Positions 14,290 through 25,507 of a stretch of DNA of 64,000 nt are shown piece after piece. Under the pieces are notes generated by a model. That model searched no databases, was not told the origin of the DNA, and saw only the letters and a list, made by a program, of their open reading frames with translations. The stretch's first letter is position 1. The number at the start of each line of letters is the position of its first letter. Source of the stretch: Isoetes taiwanensis (taxonomy: Eukaryota > Streptophyta > Lycopodiopsida > Isoetales > Isoetaceae); assembly GCA_021234155.1 (NCBI GenBank), contig JAJEKV010000169.1, positions 605,344 through 669,343 of the forward strand. Reading direction: 5' to 3'. The translations under genes were made by a program, and so were the position numbers.

Positions 14290-15050
14290 TGAAGAGAGTA
14301 CATGTATCCATTCTTGATGCTTTTTTAAGAATAGTGGATAAGATGGTGTACATGTGCATTCTTTTTGCTTACCTCAATCAGCCAGAGAAAAGTGTATGAA
14401 AGATATTGAGAACATACTTTCTAATCTTGATCTTCATGGTGGTGATTATAAAATCCTTCAAGATCATAAAAAGGGAAACAAAGTTCCTTATAAGCCATCT
14501 GTGGATGAGTGAAAGCAAAAAATTTTCTGCCTTGTACCAAATTATATAAGAATGGATCATTGCCATCTAGAAAGTGGCAAGGGGTACAAAGACTTGCTGG
14601 CAGCAGAAGATGACCACACTTCATGTGGGAGGGAAAAACTAAGAAAATTAAAGCATAGGAGAATCCCAGTAGTCTGGTAATTTGATGGCAGAGAAGGAAA
14701 TGGTGGGTGGAAAGATAAATTCAAAACAACAGTAAGTGAATCTATGAAGTCGTTTATACAAACATGGAGAGAATGTAATGTTACACATTACATTCATATA
14801 CTTCATGCCCATGGCTTTTGGTTTGCCAAAGATTATGGGAGTTTGGGAATATGGAATGTGCAGGGAATGGAGAAGTCACATAAATAAGCTAAGAATGTTC
14901 TTTTTAGGTTCGTCCAATGGTGAGGCTCGTGTGGTAATGCATTGCAATAGATATATGTCAATAGTTCTACCGAAGGATTATGTGCAAGGGCATAAGCATG
15001 CTACATCATGCCTAAAGTATTATTTAGGGTCTATAAAACTATCTAAATAA
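14290..15050 (+). pseudogene. Decayed ORF of unknown family
   Basis: Several frames on the plus strand read as protein-like sequence broken by stops. Pieces include KPSVDESKQKIFCLVPNYIR around 14500-14550, THYIHILHAHGFWFAKDYG near 14790-14840, and GIWNVQGMEKSHK near 14850-14885. The YIHILHAHG..GMEKSH pattern gives the impression of the C-terminal part of a large transposon-type protein. I cannot name the family. An in-frame stop follows EKSHK. Low certainty that this was one gene. Confidence 0.35.
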
Positions 15051-15224
15051 GTACTCAACACTAGGTATTGGGTACTTGTACAATGCCTCAATAACTAATA
15101 AGCATTAAATTGAATTCATTCATTTTCACCTTAAATTGAATTGTCTCTATCTTGACCTTTCAAAGATATATGTCTAGATATTGACATGAATGAAGCATAG
15201 GATGACATTATCTTAAATTTACAA

Positions 15225-16693
15225 AGGCAACTGATTTGGTGGAGAGGCTCAAAGTTATCCTTGGCAGGTAGAATTCAAGTAGCTAAGTCAGTAGTGAACA
15301 ATACGCATATTTATTTGGTTTCGGTTCTATTGGCTCCAGCTTCTAAGTTTGCAGAGATAAAAAAGATTGTAAGAGATTTTGTATGGTGTACCGATCAAGG
15401 AGGCACTGTGAAGGTGGCGTGGAAGAAATGTATGTTGTTTAAACAACAAGGAGGACTTGGTATGTTGGATCTTTCTTTACAGGGTAAGGTCTTAGCTTCT
15501 AAGCTATTGTTCAGTTTGTTGAAGGATGATTGTGCATCACCAGGTATGAAGTTACTTAAACAATCAGTAAAGAAGTGTATGGTTTTTCATAAGCGAGATG
15601 TAAGAATTGAGCTCCCTTAAGCATTGTTATATCCATTGAAAGCTTATTCACATGCATCTCCAGTACTGAAAGGCTTGCTTCGGGCCTGGAAGGCAGTCCA
15701 GCAGGTGATTACATTTGATTGGGAAGCTTGTCTCTAGGCATCTTCCCCCTTTCTGTGGTTGCCTTTGTATACTCATGGACAACTGCACCCAGTTGTAGAA
15801 TTTATGCATGTGCATTCCCAAGCGAGGTGGAGGAGAGCAGGTATTATTTCTATTGAACAGTGGTATTTTGGTATTGACATTGCTCCTTGGCAATGGTTTC
15901 AGGAGACATATGGGTTGTTGGATAAAGATATCAATATATGGGCTTATGTAGCAAGTGCTCTTCCTCTAATTAAGAAGGTGGATAACAAGAGATGTTGGAA
16001 CTTTGTTCAAGGTATTAAAGAAGGCAAGAAGCTAGTAAGTTCATGCTACAGATTGCTTACCTCCTCAAGTACTTTATCACCTTCTCGAAAATGGCACTTA
16101 CAGACTTTGCCTTCTCAATGGCAATCCATCTGGAACCTTGTTTGGTCTAAATATAATCCTCCAGAGGTAAATGTTCTACTTTGGCAGGTGATTCATCGCT
16201 CTTTGAGAGTTAATAAGATGGTTCGTCGCTTTAAGCCGGGAGTAAGCCCACTTTGCCCAATGTGCGAGCGGTGCATTGAAACATTGGAGCACTGTCTATA
16301 TTTGTGTGCAGAGCTGAGTAGTCTTAGGTCCTGGCTGCATTCTCTTTTTGGAGTATCTTTGGATAGTCAGCACTTTCTTTTGGGTATTTATCCAAATCAC
16401 TAGACTGCTTCTAAAAGGATTGCATTTCACATGGCTTGGCTAATATGGAGTGTATGGAAGTGAAGGCGAAGAAATGTCTTTTATGATAAGCGTATTTCTT
16501 CTCAGGTGGTGCTTCAAGAAATTCGTAAGAAGTTGTATAATTGCTTTCAGATCTCCAATTGGCCTGATAGTATTAAAATTCCAATATGGAGTGATCATCT
16601 AAAAGTGATTGATGTTTCAGGGACATTTCTTACTTCTGGAAGTACTTTGTAATATTTTGAGTGTATAATATGAAGTAAAACACGTTCTTCAAA
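15225..16693 (+). mobile_element. L1-type plant LINE (family D), 5'-truncated, poly(A)
   Basis: Only the C-terminal half of ORF2 is left, ending in CTTCAAAAAAAAA at about 16693. Unlike families A and B it ends in an A-run, not a pentamer or TC tail. A second, shorter member is at 41214-41711 with the same CTTCAAAA end. Confidence 0.85.
15240..16654 (+). pseudogene. LINE ORF2 C-terminus with zf-RVT domain
   Basis: The first frame (to 15620) carries the post-RT block of L1-type ORF2: SLAGRIQVAKSVVNNTHIYL, then FVWCTDQGG and QQGGLGMLDLSLQGK. The second (15759-16403) holds the zinc-binding RT-associated domain: WNLVWSKYNPPEVNVLLWQV, then CPMCERCIETLEHCLYLC with its Cys/His ligands. After a stop near 16402 the tail (HMAWLIWSVWK) goes on to about 16650. 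The catalytic RT blocks are absent, so the copy is dead. Confidence 0.9.
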
Positions 16694-16694
16694 A

Positions 16695-16830
16695 AAAAAC
16701 ATTAACATGCTTTTGACTCTTTTTCTTTTGAACTTTTGAACAAGAAAACAATACCCATTTCTGAAGTATCCAGTGTAGGTACTTTGGAAGGTTCCAAAAG
16801 TGGACACATGTAGCATCCTTATGCCTGCAA
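16695..16830. repeat. Diverged relative of the 321-bp TIR element
   Basis: GGTTCCAAAAGTGG with TTCTGAAGTATCCAGTG upstream matches the reverse complement of 51824-51875 in order and spacing. The ends are too diverged to define terminal repeats here. Confidence 0.5.
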
Positions 16831-17039
16831 ATTAGAGAAAAGAGATACGGCGAAACAGGACATTACGTTGGCAAAAATATTAGAAAAGCTTAGTAGGAGA
16901 AAAAGAAGTCGATATAGTGTAGGTCTAATGCGCATCAGAAAATTTCAGGCAGTGGAGATCTGCCGATTAGACAAGGTAGAAGATACACTTCTGGGGTTTT
17001 GAATGTATGAGCAATTCAGATTATATAGAACCGTATTGA

Positions 17040-17260
17040 GCATGATGTATAACTATAGCGAGTGTAATATACTATTATGGCAGCATGGGCACGGTGCAAA
17101 GTAAGTTGGCATTCAGTTAATATATAACAAATAATCTGCACCGTAGCCACGGTGCAAATTAAGTGGGCCATCAGTCATTAAATAATCAGTATTTTGCATC
17201 ATGGCCACGATGCAAAATAGGCCGAATCCATTGCAGCATTCAGCATTTTGCACTGTAACG
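17040..17260. repeat. Short repeats with GCACCG..CGGTGC hairpins
   Basis: Motifs such as TGCACCGTAGCCACGGTGCA and TTTGCATC-ATGGCCAC-GATGCAAA recur about every 50-60 bp (near 17090, 17140, 17200 and 17245). Each can fold on itself. Position beside the CACTA genes suggests subterminal repeats of that element, but this is inference. Confidence 0.5.
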
Positions 17261-17563
17261 ATGGTGCTAAAGCCAAATAGATCGATTCAACTGCAAAATA
17301 CATACAGACAAATAATATACACACAAATAACTCAGCAAAAATTGAAACAAACAAAAATTGAACACAATATAATAGAACTAAAAGTTTTCATTAACAAAAG
17401 GAAACATATACAACAAGCCTCAAATATACTTCGTCGAGCCAACATCCTGCGTCATTATTGTCACCCTCTTTCCACGCACATCACATTTCACACAGCCTTT
17501 ACCTGACCATGTGAATCTTAGCTGCCTCGTGCAGAGGATCAAGCGCATTAGCAGTGAATCAAG

Positions 17564-18140
17564 TCACCTAAGCATTGGAAAACTATAACTTGCACGGTGG
17601 TACCTTTTTCTATCCTTCCTCATTTGCTTGTACTTGTCCTGGAGCTCCTCCCTATAGATTCTTGCAATCATCAACTTCGAAAGTACCCACTCCACGTGAT
17701 TCTGGAAGTGGCGGATCTCTCGAAGCCATTGAAGCTGGGGATTAAACTTTTGGCCCTTCTTGTTAATCTTTGGAGGGCCTTTACATGTTAACATGTTTCT
17801 TCTGCAGCTGCTTTGGCTGACTTGACTTCCTCTTGCATCTGGAGGATTGCTGAATTGCCCAGTCTCAAAAGGCGACTCAACCACAGTAGGCATCATTGTT
17901 TCTACTACTATAGTGACAGGTACAACCATCACCGGAACAACTGTTGGTGGCTCATCTTGTCCTATCATAGCCACTTGCTGCGCAATTGAAACTGTCACTA
18001 CAACAGGGACATCTATTATTGTTGCCACGTTCTGAGGGATGACCTCCACATTAACTAGCACCTTTGTGAAATCCACATCCATGTCAATAGGGTTCTTTTC
18101 ATGGTCGACAGGACCCTGTGCATCCTGAACAATTCTGCTA
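17564..18140 (-). pseudogene. ORF joined to the CACTA transposase fragment
   Basis: An open frame of about 190 codons downstream of the TNP2-like region. It begins in another frame near 18175 and is rich in Val, Pro and Thr in the middle. It ends with a charged helical part (VLSKLMIARIYREELQDKYK). The transposase similarity stops at about 18140, so this is either a foreign piece fused by deletion or a second CACTA protein. I do not recognise a domain. Confidence 0.4.
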
Positions 18141-18745
18141 TGATGACCAGGATTCCCATGGGCAAACACCATCAATCCCTAGTCCAAGCCAAATGTTGCG
18201 GGGTTCCGATGCAAATATAGGCCACTTTTCTTCTATCTGTTTCCATGAAGCTCCATCTGCAGGGATTCTCATTTTTCCATCCGTGCTTCGATGCCGTGCA
18301 TGATAATCCATAAAATCCGCTATGTCGGCGATCGAAAAGTATGCCTAAGGCGAGGAATAATGGGCATATGACGTAACACATTTCTTGCCACCTTTGTCTT
18401 TCTACCTTCCTCATAACGCGCCTCCTTACATTTTGGACATGATTGATAATTTGCATAATCATTGTGAAACAAAATACAATCATTAAGGCATGCATGCACG
18501 ATATTATACTCTAGCCCAAACGAACGCAATAACTCTCTAGCCTCCCTTCTAGATTTTGGGAGACAATGCCCATCTGGTAATATTTTGTCAAGCAAACTAC
18601 AAAAAAACCAAGTAAGCATATACACGTAAAACTTCAGTTTAACATAAGGACTTGCACTTATGTACCTGAAAAGTTCAGAGACACTATTCTTTATGTAGGG
18701 ACAACCTTCGAAGAAACGTTCGTGTTGGTAATGGTACAAGACCAA
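18140..18745 (-). pseudogene. CACTA (En/Spm) TNP2-like transposase fragment
   Basis: This is the N-terminal region of plant CACTA transposases. It reads LLDKILPDGHCLPKSRREA, then YNIVHACLNDCILF, SCPKCKEARYEE and VLRHMPIIPRLRHTF. After a frame change near 18360 follow IADIADFMDYHARH, DGKMRIPADGASWK and FASEPRNIWLGLGIDGVCPW. All are hallmark blocks in family order. A 69-bp GT-AG intron (18597-18665) fits in front of LLDKILP, since removing it joins two coding parts. The catalytic DDE region is missing. It reads away from the five-exon gene that starts at 18745. Confidence 0.88.
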
Positions 18746-19507
18746 TGCATGTGGACGAGGAGTCCTGGAAGAGGTTTGTAGAATTATGTGGGAAAACTTA
18801 TGAACGCCAAAAGTATGCTACATCCAAGCGGGAAAAGCCACAACGCACTTGTTGTGGAGGAATAATGTCATTGAAAAGTAAATTTGTAAGTAAAAGTTAT
18901 TTTTTCTTTAATCCTCTTGTCTTGAATTGTTTTTTATTTAGCCTTGTCCTTCAATTTACTTTATTATAACCGATGTAGTTTCGAGATTGGGGCTCGCTAC
19001 CTACCAATGACATGCTGAAAGAAATATTAGAAAAAGGTGGATATGAGGCATTCAAGAAAAGAATGATTTCCAAAGGATTTGTGCCACAAAAGGTGAGTTT
19101 GCTTTATGCTTATTCTATATAATACATTTCATATATTTCATATTTTTGCTTCTCTACTTTGGCACAAGGCTATTGATTATATCAAGGGAACAAGCCCGGG
19201 AGTCGTATTTAAGACAAAATCAAAGAAAGGCAAAGAACCATTGAATGTAAGTATCTTTGTACATTTTTGTTATTTCAACCTAGTATTCGTACATTATTCT
19301 TATACTTGTACTTTTTTTACATTCAGAATATATGCTACGTTGACGATTCTGATGAGGTAAGAAAAGAAGCTTTATTATTAATGTTTACTTACAAAAGTTC
19401 CAACCATATCCTTTACTTAATAGGATAAGAACGAAGAAGACAATGACCATGCACGCAATGCAAATGAAGAGGGTCATGGGGATGAACCAACCAATAGAGA
19501 GGATTGA
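18745..19507 (+). CDS. Five-exon CACTA-associated gene (Ptta/En-Spm-like)
   Basis: Exons 18745-18885, 18979-19092, 19169-19246, 19327-19356 and 19424-19507 splice with GT-AG borders (GTAAGT, GTGAGT, GTAAGT and GTAAGA donors). All junctions are phase 0, giving an open frame of 148 codons. The protein starts MHVDEESWKRFVELCGKTYE and contains FRDWGSLPTNDMLKEILEKG. It ends in an acidic tail (DKNEEDNDHARNANEEG). The WKRFVE start and Lys/Arg-rich region recall the plant transposase domain of En/Spm accessory proteins, though the match is by eye. It is the one gene in the window that looks undamaged. Its ATG lies on top of the opposite-strand transposase fragment, so an upstream exon may have been lost. 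Confidence 0.6.
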
Positions 19508-19736
19508 GTTGCTTATGTTGATTATTTTGTTGACATGAAAATTAGTATTTTGCCTTCAAACATTTTCTATGGGCATTTGTTATGTTGGAAATTCTACTTA
19601 ATGAAACTTCGTACTTTAGCTTTTTGATATCTAATTTGGAAAAATAAATTATTTGTTGTCAAAGAAAAAAAACCGGGATGTTTATCCTTTTGAAACAAGT
19701 CAAAATGCACACATTGTCCCAAATTAGGTATTACCT

Positions 19737-20480
19737 AGACACACAACTTGTCACAAATTGTTATTGGTTGTCTTAGGGTAGATGGGTAGATGTAATATAG
19801 CTATCTTGTTGTCCCTAGCTTGTCATGTTGATGATGCTATGTTGTTAGTATAGGCTTTATTTATTTATCATAATGTGGTCACAAACACTTATATTCTTTA
19901 GACACAGAACTAGTAACAAAATTTCTTACTAGTTGTCTTGTTATGGATAGGATTATAGCTGCTATTTTGTCACTATTTTGCCATGATGATGATGTTATGC
20001 TGTTAGTATAGGCTTTACTTATCTATCACAATGTGATTATAACACTAGCTATTTTTTAGACACAAACTTTCTTACCGAGTGTCTTACTGTAGATGCATTC
20101 TAGCTACTACTTTGTCACTAGCTTGCTATAATGTTGATGTAATGTTGTTCATAAGGGCTTTCATTTATGGGAAAACTACTAAAATATCCCTATGAGTTTG
20201 TGTAATTACCAAAATATCCTTATGAGTTTCAAAATTACCAAAATACCCTTGTGTATAGTAGGTGTGTAAGGGCATTTTGGTAATTTTAAAACTCATAAGG
20301 GCGTTTTGGTAATTACATAAACTCATAGGGGTAGTTTGGTAGTTTTCCCTTCATTTATTTATCACAGTGTTGATAAAATCTTGTCACAAGTTTGACATTA
20401 TCTACATTACCATGTAGTTTTAAATTGATTTTGTGTCAATATTATCACATAAATTGAAGCCACAAGCTTGACACAACATT
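19737..20480. repeat. CACTA subterminal repeats, ~160-bp units
   Basis: Units start AGACACA-ACTTGT at 19737, 19900 and 20058. They share GTCACTAGCTTG, a GATGATG run, GTTAGTATAGGCTTTA and TTATCACA. A fourth partial unit is split by the MITE at 20169. Degenerate repeats next to the end are typical of CACTA elements. Confidence 0.75.
20160..20358. mobile_element. Mutator-type MITE, 181 bp, 9-bp TSD
   Basis: The element 20169-20349 is a foldback. It begins GGGAAAACTACTAAAATATC and its other end, reversed, reads GGGAAAACTACCAAACTACC. The two arms of about 80 bp share CCCTATGAGTTT and GTAATTACC. It is flanked by TTCATTTAT at 20160-20168 and 20350-20358, an exact 9-bp duplication as expected of MULEs. 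It carries no gene. Confidence 0.92.
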
Positions 20481-20598
20481 CGACGCTATTGTGGCATGTT
20501 TGTGACAAATGATCACGACAAGTATAGCGTCAAGGCTATGACAATAACTGGGTTTTGACAAGTTCTCCTTGTGTCAAGAAATTTGACGTTGCACTAGA

Positions 20599-20625
20599 CA
20601 CTATAGGTGCCCTTCTCTTGTAGTG
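20599..20625 (+). repeat. CACTA terminal inverted-repeat end
   Basis: The sequence ends CTTCTCTTGTAGTG, the reverse of the CACTACAAGA start typical of CACTA elements. The matching left end was not found before 17500, so the element is probably truncated on the left. Confidence 0.8.
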
Positions 20626-20828
20626 AATGGTACACTTAGGTTTATTGATGCCCTCTCTAGGCCAAACCAAACAATAGTGGAGGTTAATTGTAAAGGCAAT
20701 GTTGCTCAGGAAGCGTTGCTTCTTGGTAGACAAGTGATTGTCTTAACAGATAATGCTATTCAGAAGATTGCAATTGAATCTCTCCGTTTTACATACTCAA
20801 GAAAAAAGTGCATATAGATTCACGCATT

Positions 20829-22906
20829 TGTGACGCCCCCTACAAAATATATGACGCCGGCCATACCCTCCTCAGAAAATCCCCATCCGGGCCCTTTGAC
20901 CGCACGGGCCCTCCGCCTATCCCAAGACCTGTGGAATCCATAGTACGGAAAGGGGACACAAAGGTGTCTTCTTGCGCCCTTCCCTTATGGGCTCCTATAA
21001 CAAATGGAAGCATAAACAACGCCGTAACTAGTAATAACAATACATCAAACTACCTCAAGGGTAGCACATCCATACATCCATAGATACAATAGAGATAAAC
21101 ACATGTCGTAAAACGTGAGAGCTCCTACCCAAGGCTCGCACTCATGGGGAGGTAGACCGGCACCAAGCTAGGTCACAACCTAACAATGGCGTGGGCTGGG
21201 CTTAGAAAAATGGCTAGGGGTTGACCACTCCATCTCGCCCCTCCCGCATACTTTGCGTGATGGGCTAAATCGGCTCTAGTACGGCTCTAGCCTTCTGGAT
21301 ATGCAGTCTTATGGTATCACCCATCAAGACTGCTCCAGGTTGCATCTCCCCGGTCCGTTGCTGCAGGAAGGGTTCCATCTCCCCTTCCTAGGGTCTAGAG
21401 GTTCCACGGGCGGCTAGAGAATCGTGGCGACACACGATTCTTCCCCCACTTAACCCCCCAAAACAAGAGCCAGGCCGTCGCCTGCAGCTCTTGAGAGGCA
21501 GGGCAACACCATTGCCCTAGGAGGTGTCGGACCCATGTGCGGCCCCCTCGAAGTGACCGACCATAAGCCTAGCCCGCTATGGGGTCCCCAAAGTCGCTCG
21601 CCAACAGAACCCTCCCTCAGACGCCTCTAGCCCCGTTATGTAGTGTTGAGTCATATCATAGCTCCCCAGTGAGTCTCTGGTTTCCTATGCATAGGCCGCA
21701 TAATAATAGGAACTAAAGGGTCTAAACTAGGAGCATCACTAAGTAATAGCTACTAGGTCTCTACCCCCTTTTCCAATACAAGAGGAGCAACCATGATCAA
21801 CCAACATCACATATCCACATAACATGATAATAATGAGAAGAACATCTAAACATTTAAACCTAATGATATATATCTAACTTGCAGTTAGGGTTCATTGATT
21901 AGGGTTCAAGATCGATACTGAGGTGTCTAGGATGGCTCTACTAGAGACACGAAATGCTAACTCATCTGGAGTCCTAACTTCCAGATGATCTACAAGAACT
22001 CTAATCCAAATACCTGCTCCTGAGGAACTCCCTCCTACTCCCGGCATCTCCATGGTCTTCAAGGTGGTCGAAGTAGCTCTCACTCCAAAGATGCGCACAC
22101 ACTCTGGAGGCTGCTATGCTAGGCTATGCCACAGCAAACGGTTCTCAAAACGGAGTTTCGAGCGCGAAGAAGGTTCACAGACTGTTGGAGCCAGAAAAGA
22201 GGCCTAGGGTTAGGGTTTAGGCCTTTATAGGTTAGGGTTCACATGTTATGCCACGTGGCTCCAATAGGGTAGTCCCGTGTGGCGGGTGCCCAATAGGTTA
22301 ATGCCACGTGGAAAATGGTCTTAACCTAAGGTTGGCTAAGTTATATGAATAACTTAGTCATGCACCCTATGCCACTAATCTCTGGTATACAAGGCTATGA
22401 AGGTAGACTTGTATAGTGACGGACCTGGTAATATACGTATTTATGGCATATATTCCCTGGAACGTCACATACATCATGTGAAGTTCAGGAACTGAGAATC
22501 CACATCTACAGAGTTTAAGATCGCACCATGTGTTCTCGCCTACATCCGGCCCAATAGAGCTTTCTCATAAAGATGCTTTTGGTGAGGAAGATGAAGACAT
22601 AGATGAAGATATAGATATAGATCCGATTATGCAAGAGGACGTAGAGGAAGAGCAAAATGTAGAAGCACATGATGTACCTTTCAAGAGGAAGGGTTACACT
22701 CCCTTGCAGAAATGGAAGAAGCCATGCCAAAGAAGGGTTACACTCCCCTGCAAGAAAGGAAGAAGTTATGCCGAAGTCTAGAGACCAGGATATAGAAGAT
22801 CATAATAGAGTTCAGGATATAGAACATAATGGTGGAGAGGAACATGAGGTAGAGTTACAAGAGAAAGGGTTGCAGTCCCCAACGCTTGCAGACAAGGAAG
22901 TTAACA
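20829..22906 (-). repeat. Chromovirus 3' LTR (left)
   Basis: It begins TGTGACGCCCCC and ends GTTAACA on the plus strand, so in sense it has TG...CA ends. It matches 27179-29157 along its length with many substitutions and small indels. Similarity to the right copy runs 7 bp beyond the proposed end, so the border is approximate. Confidence 0.8.
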
Positions 22907-22963
22907 AAAATCCTTCATAAAGTCGAACTCCTTCATAAAGTCCGGGTATTGCTTCTCTAGGTC

Positions 22964-23206
22964 CTACTTCAATACCCAAGTTGCGACTTCCACATGCAAG
23001 TGCTTCCACTTAACCAAATATTGGAGGAATTGAGACCTTCTGGTCTTCTTGAATGCCTTGTCGAGGAATAACTCGGGCACTATTTCAACTTGTTCCTCCA
23101 TCATCTCCAACAATGTTGGAGTTTCCAAAACCTCATCCGGGTTTGGGTTGTGCCTTTTCAACAGGCTCACATGGAAGACCTTATGGACTTTAAGGTATGC
23201 AGGCAA
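22964..23206 (-). pseudogene. Gypsy integrase C-terminus with chromodomain-like end
   Basis: It reads KVHKVFHVSLLKRHNP, then a linker, then QYLVKWKHLHVEVATW, the pattern of chromoviral polyprotein ends. In chromoviruses the chromodomain guides integration by binding modified histones. The frame ends soon after, just ahead of the LTR. Confidence 0.8.
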
Positions 23207-23469
23207 GTCGAGCTGTTAGGGTTGGCTCTCTACTCGCTCCAAAATCTTGAAAGGGACCTGCCCACCTAGGAGCAAGCTTCTTACAATTGTCGATGCGAAG
23301 CTTGGCTTGCTTGACCTTGATCTTGAGCCACACACTGTTCCCTACTTGAAACTCTCTTGCGATCCTATGCCTATCGGCTACACTCTTCTGCCGACTCCTT
23401 GCTGCTAGAAGATATTATCTGACTTCTTCCACTAGTTGTTGTATATCAGATAGCATCTATTGAGAAACT

Positions 23470-24685
23470 TCAACCTTGGACACTGGATTGTGCCACGTAT
23501 CTGGTGTCAAGCATTGATATCCATAATTGATAATGAAGGGGGGGCATCTGTGAAGATTCTTGCTTGGTGCTATTATAGGCAAACTCCACCAAGTGAATGA
23601 AATCGTCCCACTTAGATTGCTTGTTCCAGACATAGTTCCTCAACATATCTTCTACGATCCGATTCGTGCGCTCCGTCTGCCCATCCGTCTGAGGATGATA
23701 TGCCATACTCATGGTGAGCTTCGTCTGAATCGTGCTGAACAAGTCTTGCCAAAATACGCTCATGAACTTTGAATCTCTAACCGAAATTATTTCTCTTGGC
23801 ATCCCGTGGAGTCAGAAAATCTCCTTAGTGAACAATATGGCAGTATCTAACGCCGTGTCCGTCGTCCTACATGGCCAAAATGCGTCATCTTTGACAATTT
23901 GTCTACTACTACCATCAAGGCTCTTTGCCTCTTATGGTTCTTAAGAGCCCTGTGATAATGTCCATGCTGATTACCTCTCATTTCGCATTCGGCACAGGCA
24001 ATGGCTCTAATGCTTCAGGAATTCGGAGTTGCTCCGCCTTCAGCTGCTGACATAGCTGGCACTCTCGAATATACTTAGCTATCTGCTTCTTCATGCCGGG
24101 CCAAAAGTAACTACTTCTGATCTTAAAATAGGTCTTCATGAAATCTGCATGCCCGGCTATTGAGCTATTGTGTGTGTCATGGAGTATCAACTTCCTGACT
24201 CCGGATGACTCTGGTATACACAATTTGTTCTTATGGTACAATAGATTACCTTCCTTCTTAAAATGCTTGAAGGTTTCCCTCTCTTTATCTGTTCTTGTCT
24301 CCTTAGAAAGGCTTGCCCATACCTCTTTGAAGTCGCGGTCCGATGGCAACGTCTCTTCTATCTTTTTGTCATACTCACTGATGAGTGTTGATATCGCATT
24401 GCAATGGACTCTTGTCTCTAATGGCCTTCGAGAGAGTGCATCCGCAACCACATTCAACTTCCCCGGTTTGTAGACTATCTCAAAGTCATATTCCTCGAGG
24501 AATTCCATCCACCTCCTTTGTCTCAGATTTAGGAGTGGTTGCATAAAGATATATTGGAGGCTTTGGTGGTCTATATCCAATTGGAACTTTCTACCTAACA
24601 AGTAGTGCCTCCAGATCCTTAGGGCTCTCACTATGGCCAAGAGCTCCTGGTCGTGTGTCAGGTAGCACTGCTCGGTGTCGTTCAT
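23470..24685 (-). pseudogene. Gypsy RNase H and integrase
   Basis: RNase H part: CYLTHDQELLAIVRALRIWR, DHQSLQYIF and VVADALSRRP. Integrase zinc region: HADFMKTYFKIRSSYFWPGM with CQLCQQ. Catalytic core: first Asp in MDIITGL near 23960, second Asp in SVRDSKFMSVFW and the Glu in GQTERTNR, so the DDE triad can still be traced. Frame breaks near 23970 and 23800 divide it. It is followed by the chromodomain-like end. Not functional, but family assignment is secure. Confidence 0.93.
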
Positions 24686-24741
24686 CTTCTTCGAATCATA
24701 CGCAACTACCCTTCCTTCTTGTATGAAGACTCCTTATATCG

Positions 24742-25442
24742 CTAGCTTACTAGCATCCGTTGCCACTTTTTTTTGCTTGGATCTAGGAGGGTAAGAACTG
24801 GTGCTGTGGTTAATGCCTCTTTGAGCTTCTCAAAAGAGGGTTGGATATTCTCAAGCCAATATTGCACCCAATCTTTTACCTTCTTATTCTTAGTGATGTT
24901 CGACAAAGGGGACGCCCACTTCGCGAAGTCCTTTACGAACTTGCGATAGTACCCTGCCAAGCCAAGGAAGTTTCTTACTTCTTCCACGTTCCTCGGTGCT
25001 GGCCAATCCACTACGGTTTCTATCTTCACCAGATCTATTGAGATTCCTTTCTGTAACTACATGCCCTAAGTATTCCACTCTACCAAGGCAAAGTGGCACT
25101 TTGAGAGTTTGCCATATAATCGATGCCGCCTTAGCTTCTCTAACACTCTCCAAGTGCAGGACATGTTCCTCTATAGACTTACTATAGATATCGAAGAATA
25201 TGATGACAAATTCATCTAGGAATTCCCTGAAGATGTCATTTATCGTGCATAAATGTTGCTGGTGCATTCCATAAGCCGAAAGGCATTACCGTGAACTCAT
25301 AATGGCCATACCACGTTCTGAAAGCGATTTTGTGGATATCTTTCTTCTTGATCCTTATCTGATGATAGCCCGACCTTAGGTCACTTTTGGAGAAGACATT
25401 TGCTCCCTGGAGATGGTCCATTAAATCATCCGCTCTTGGCAA
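24742..25442 (-). pseudogene. Gypsy reverse transcriptase (N-terminally truncated)
   Basis: It starts abruptly at [20 protein letters not shown] and continues with [12 protein letters not shown] and [14 protein letters not shown]. The catalytic block reads FVIIFFDIYSKS, where the family has two Asp; one is lost. The thumb follows ([20 protein letters not shown]). Frameshifts lie near 25240 and 25030. The usual RT start, protease and gag are not upstream. Instead, 65 bp of AT-rich DNA separate it from the histone-like ORF, which marks a deletion or capture junction at about 25443. Confidence 0.93.
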
Positions 25443-25507
25443 TGCATACTTACACCCAAAGATAGCTTTATATATAAATTTTAATTATGTACAAAATTTT
25501 GAAGCTT

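Larger units (their letters stand above)
17500..20625. mobile_element. CACTA (En/Spm) transposon derivative
   Basis: It groups the TNP2-like fragment, the five-exon gene, subterminal repeats and the right terminus. The left boundary is approximate. The two genes point away from each other, and part of the transposase is missing, so this is a rearranged, non-autonomous copy. Confidence 0.7.

Noticed and set aside
17564-18175. Stand-alone host gene with Val/Pro-rich protein
   Set aside because: It abuts the CACTA transposase fragment in the same direction and lies within the element; no independent family support.
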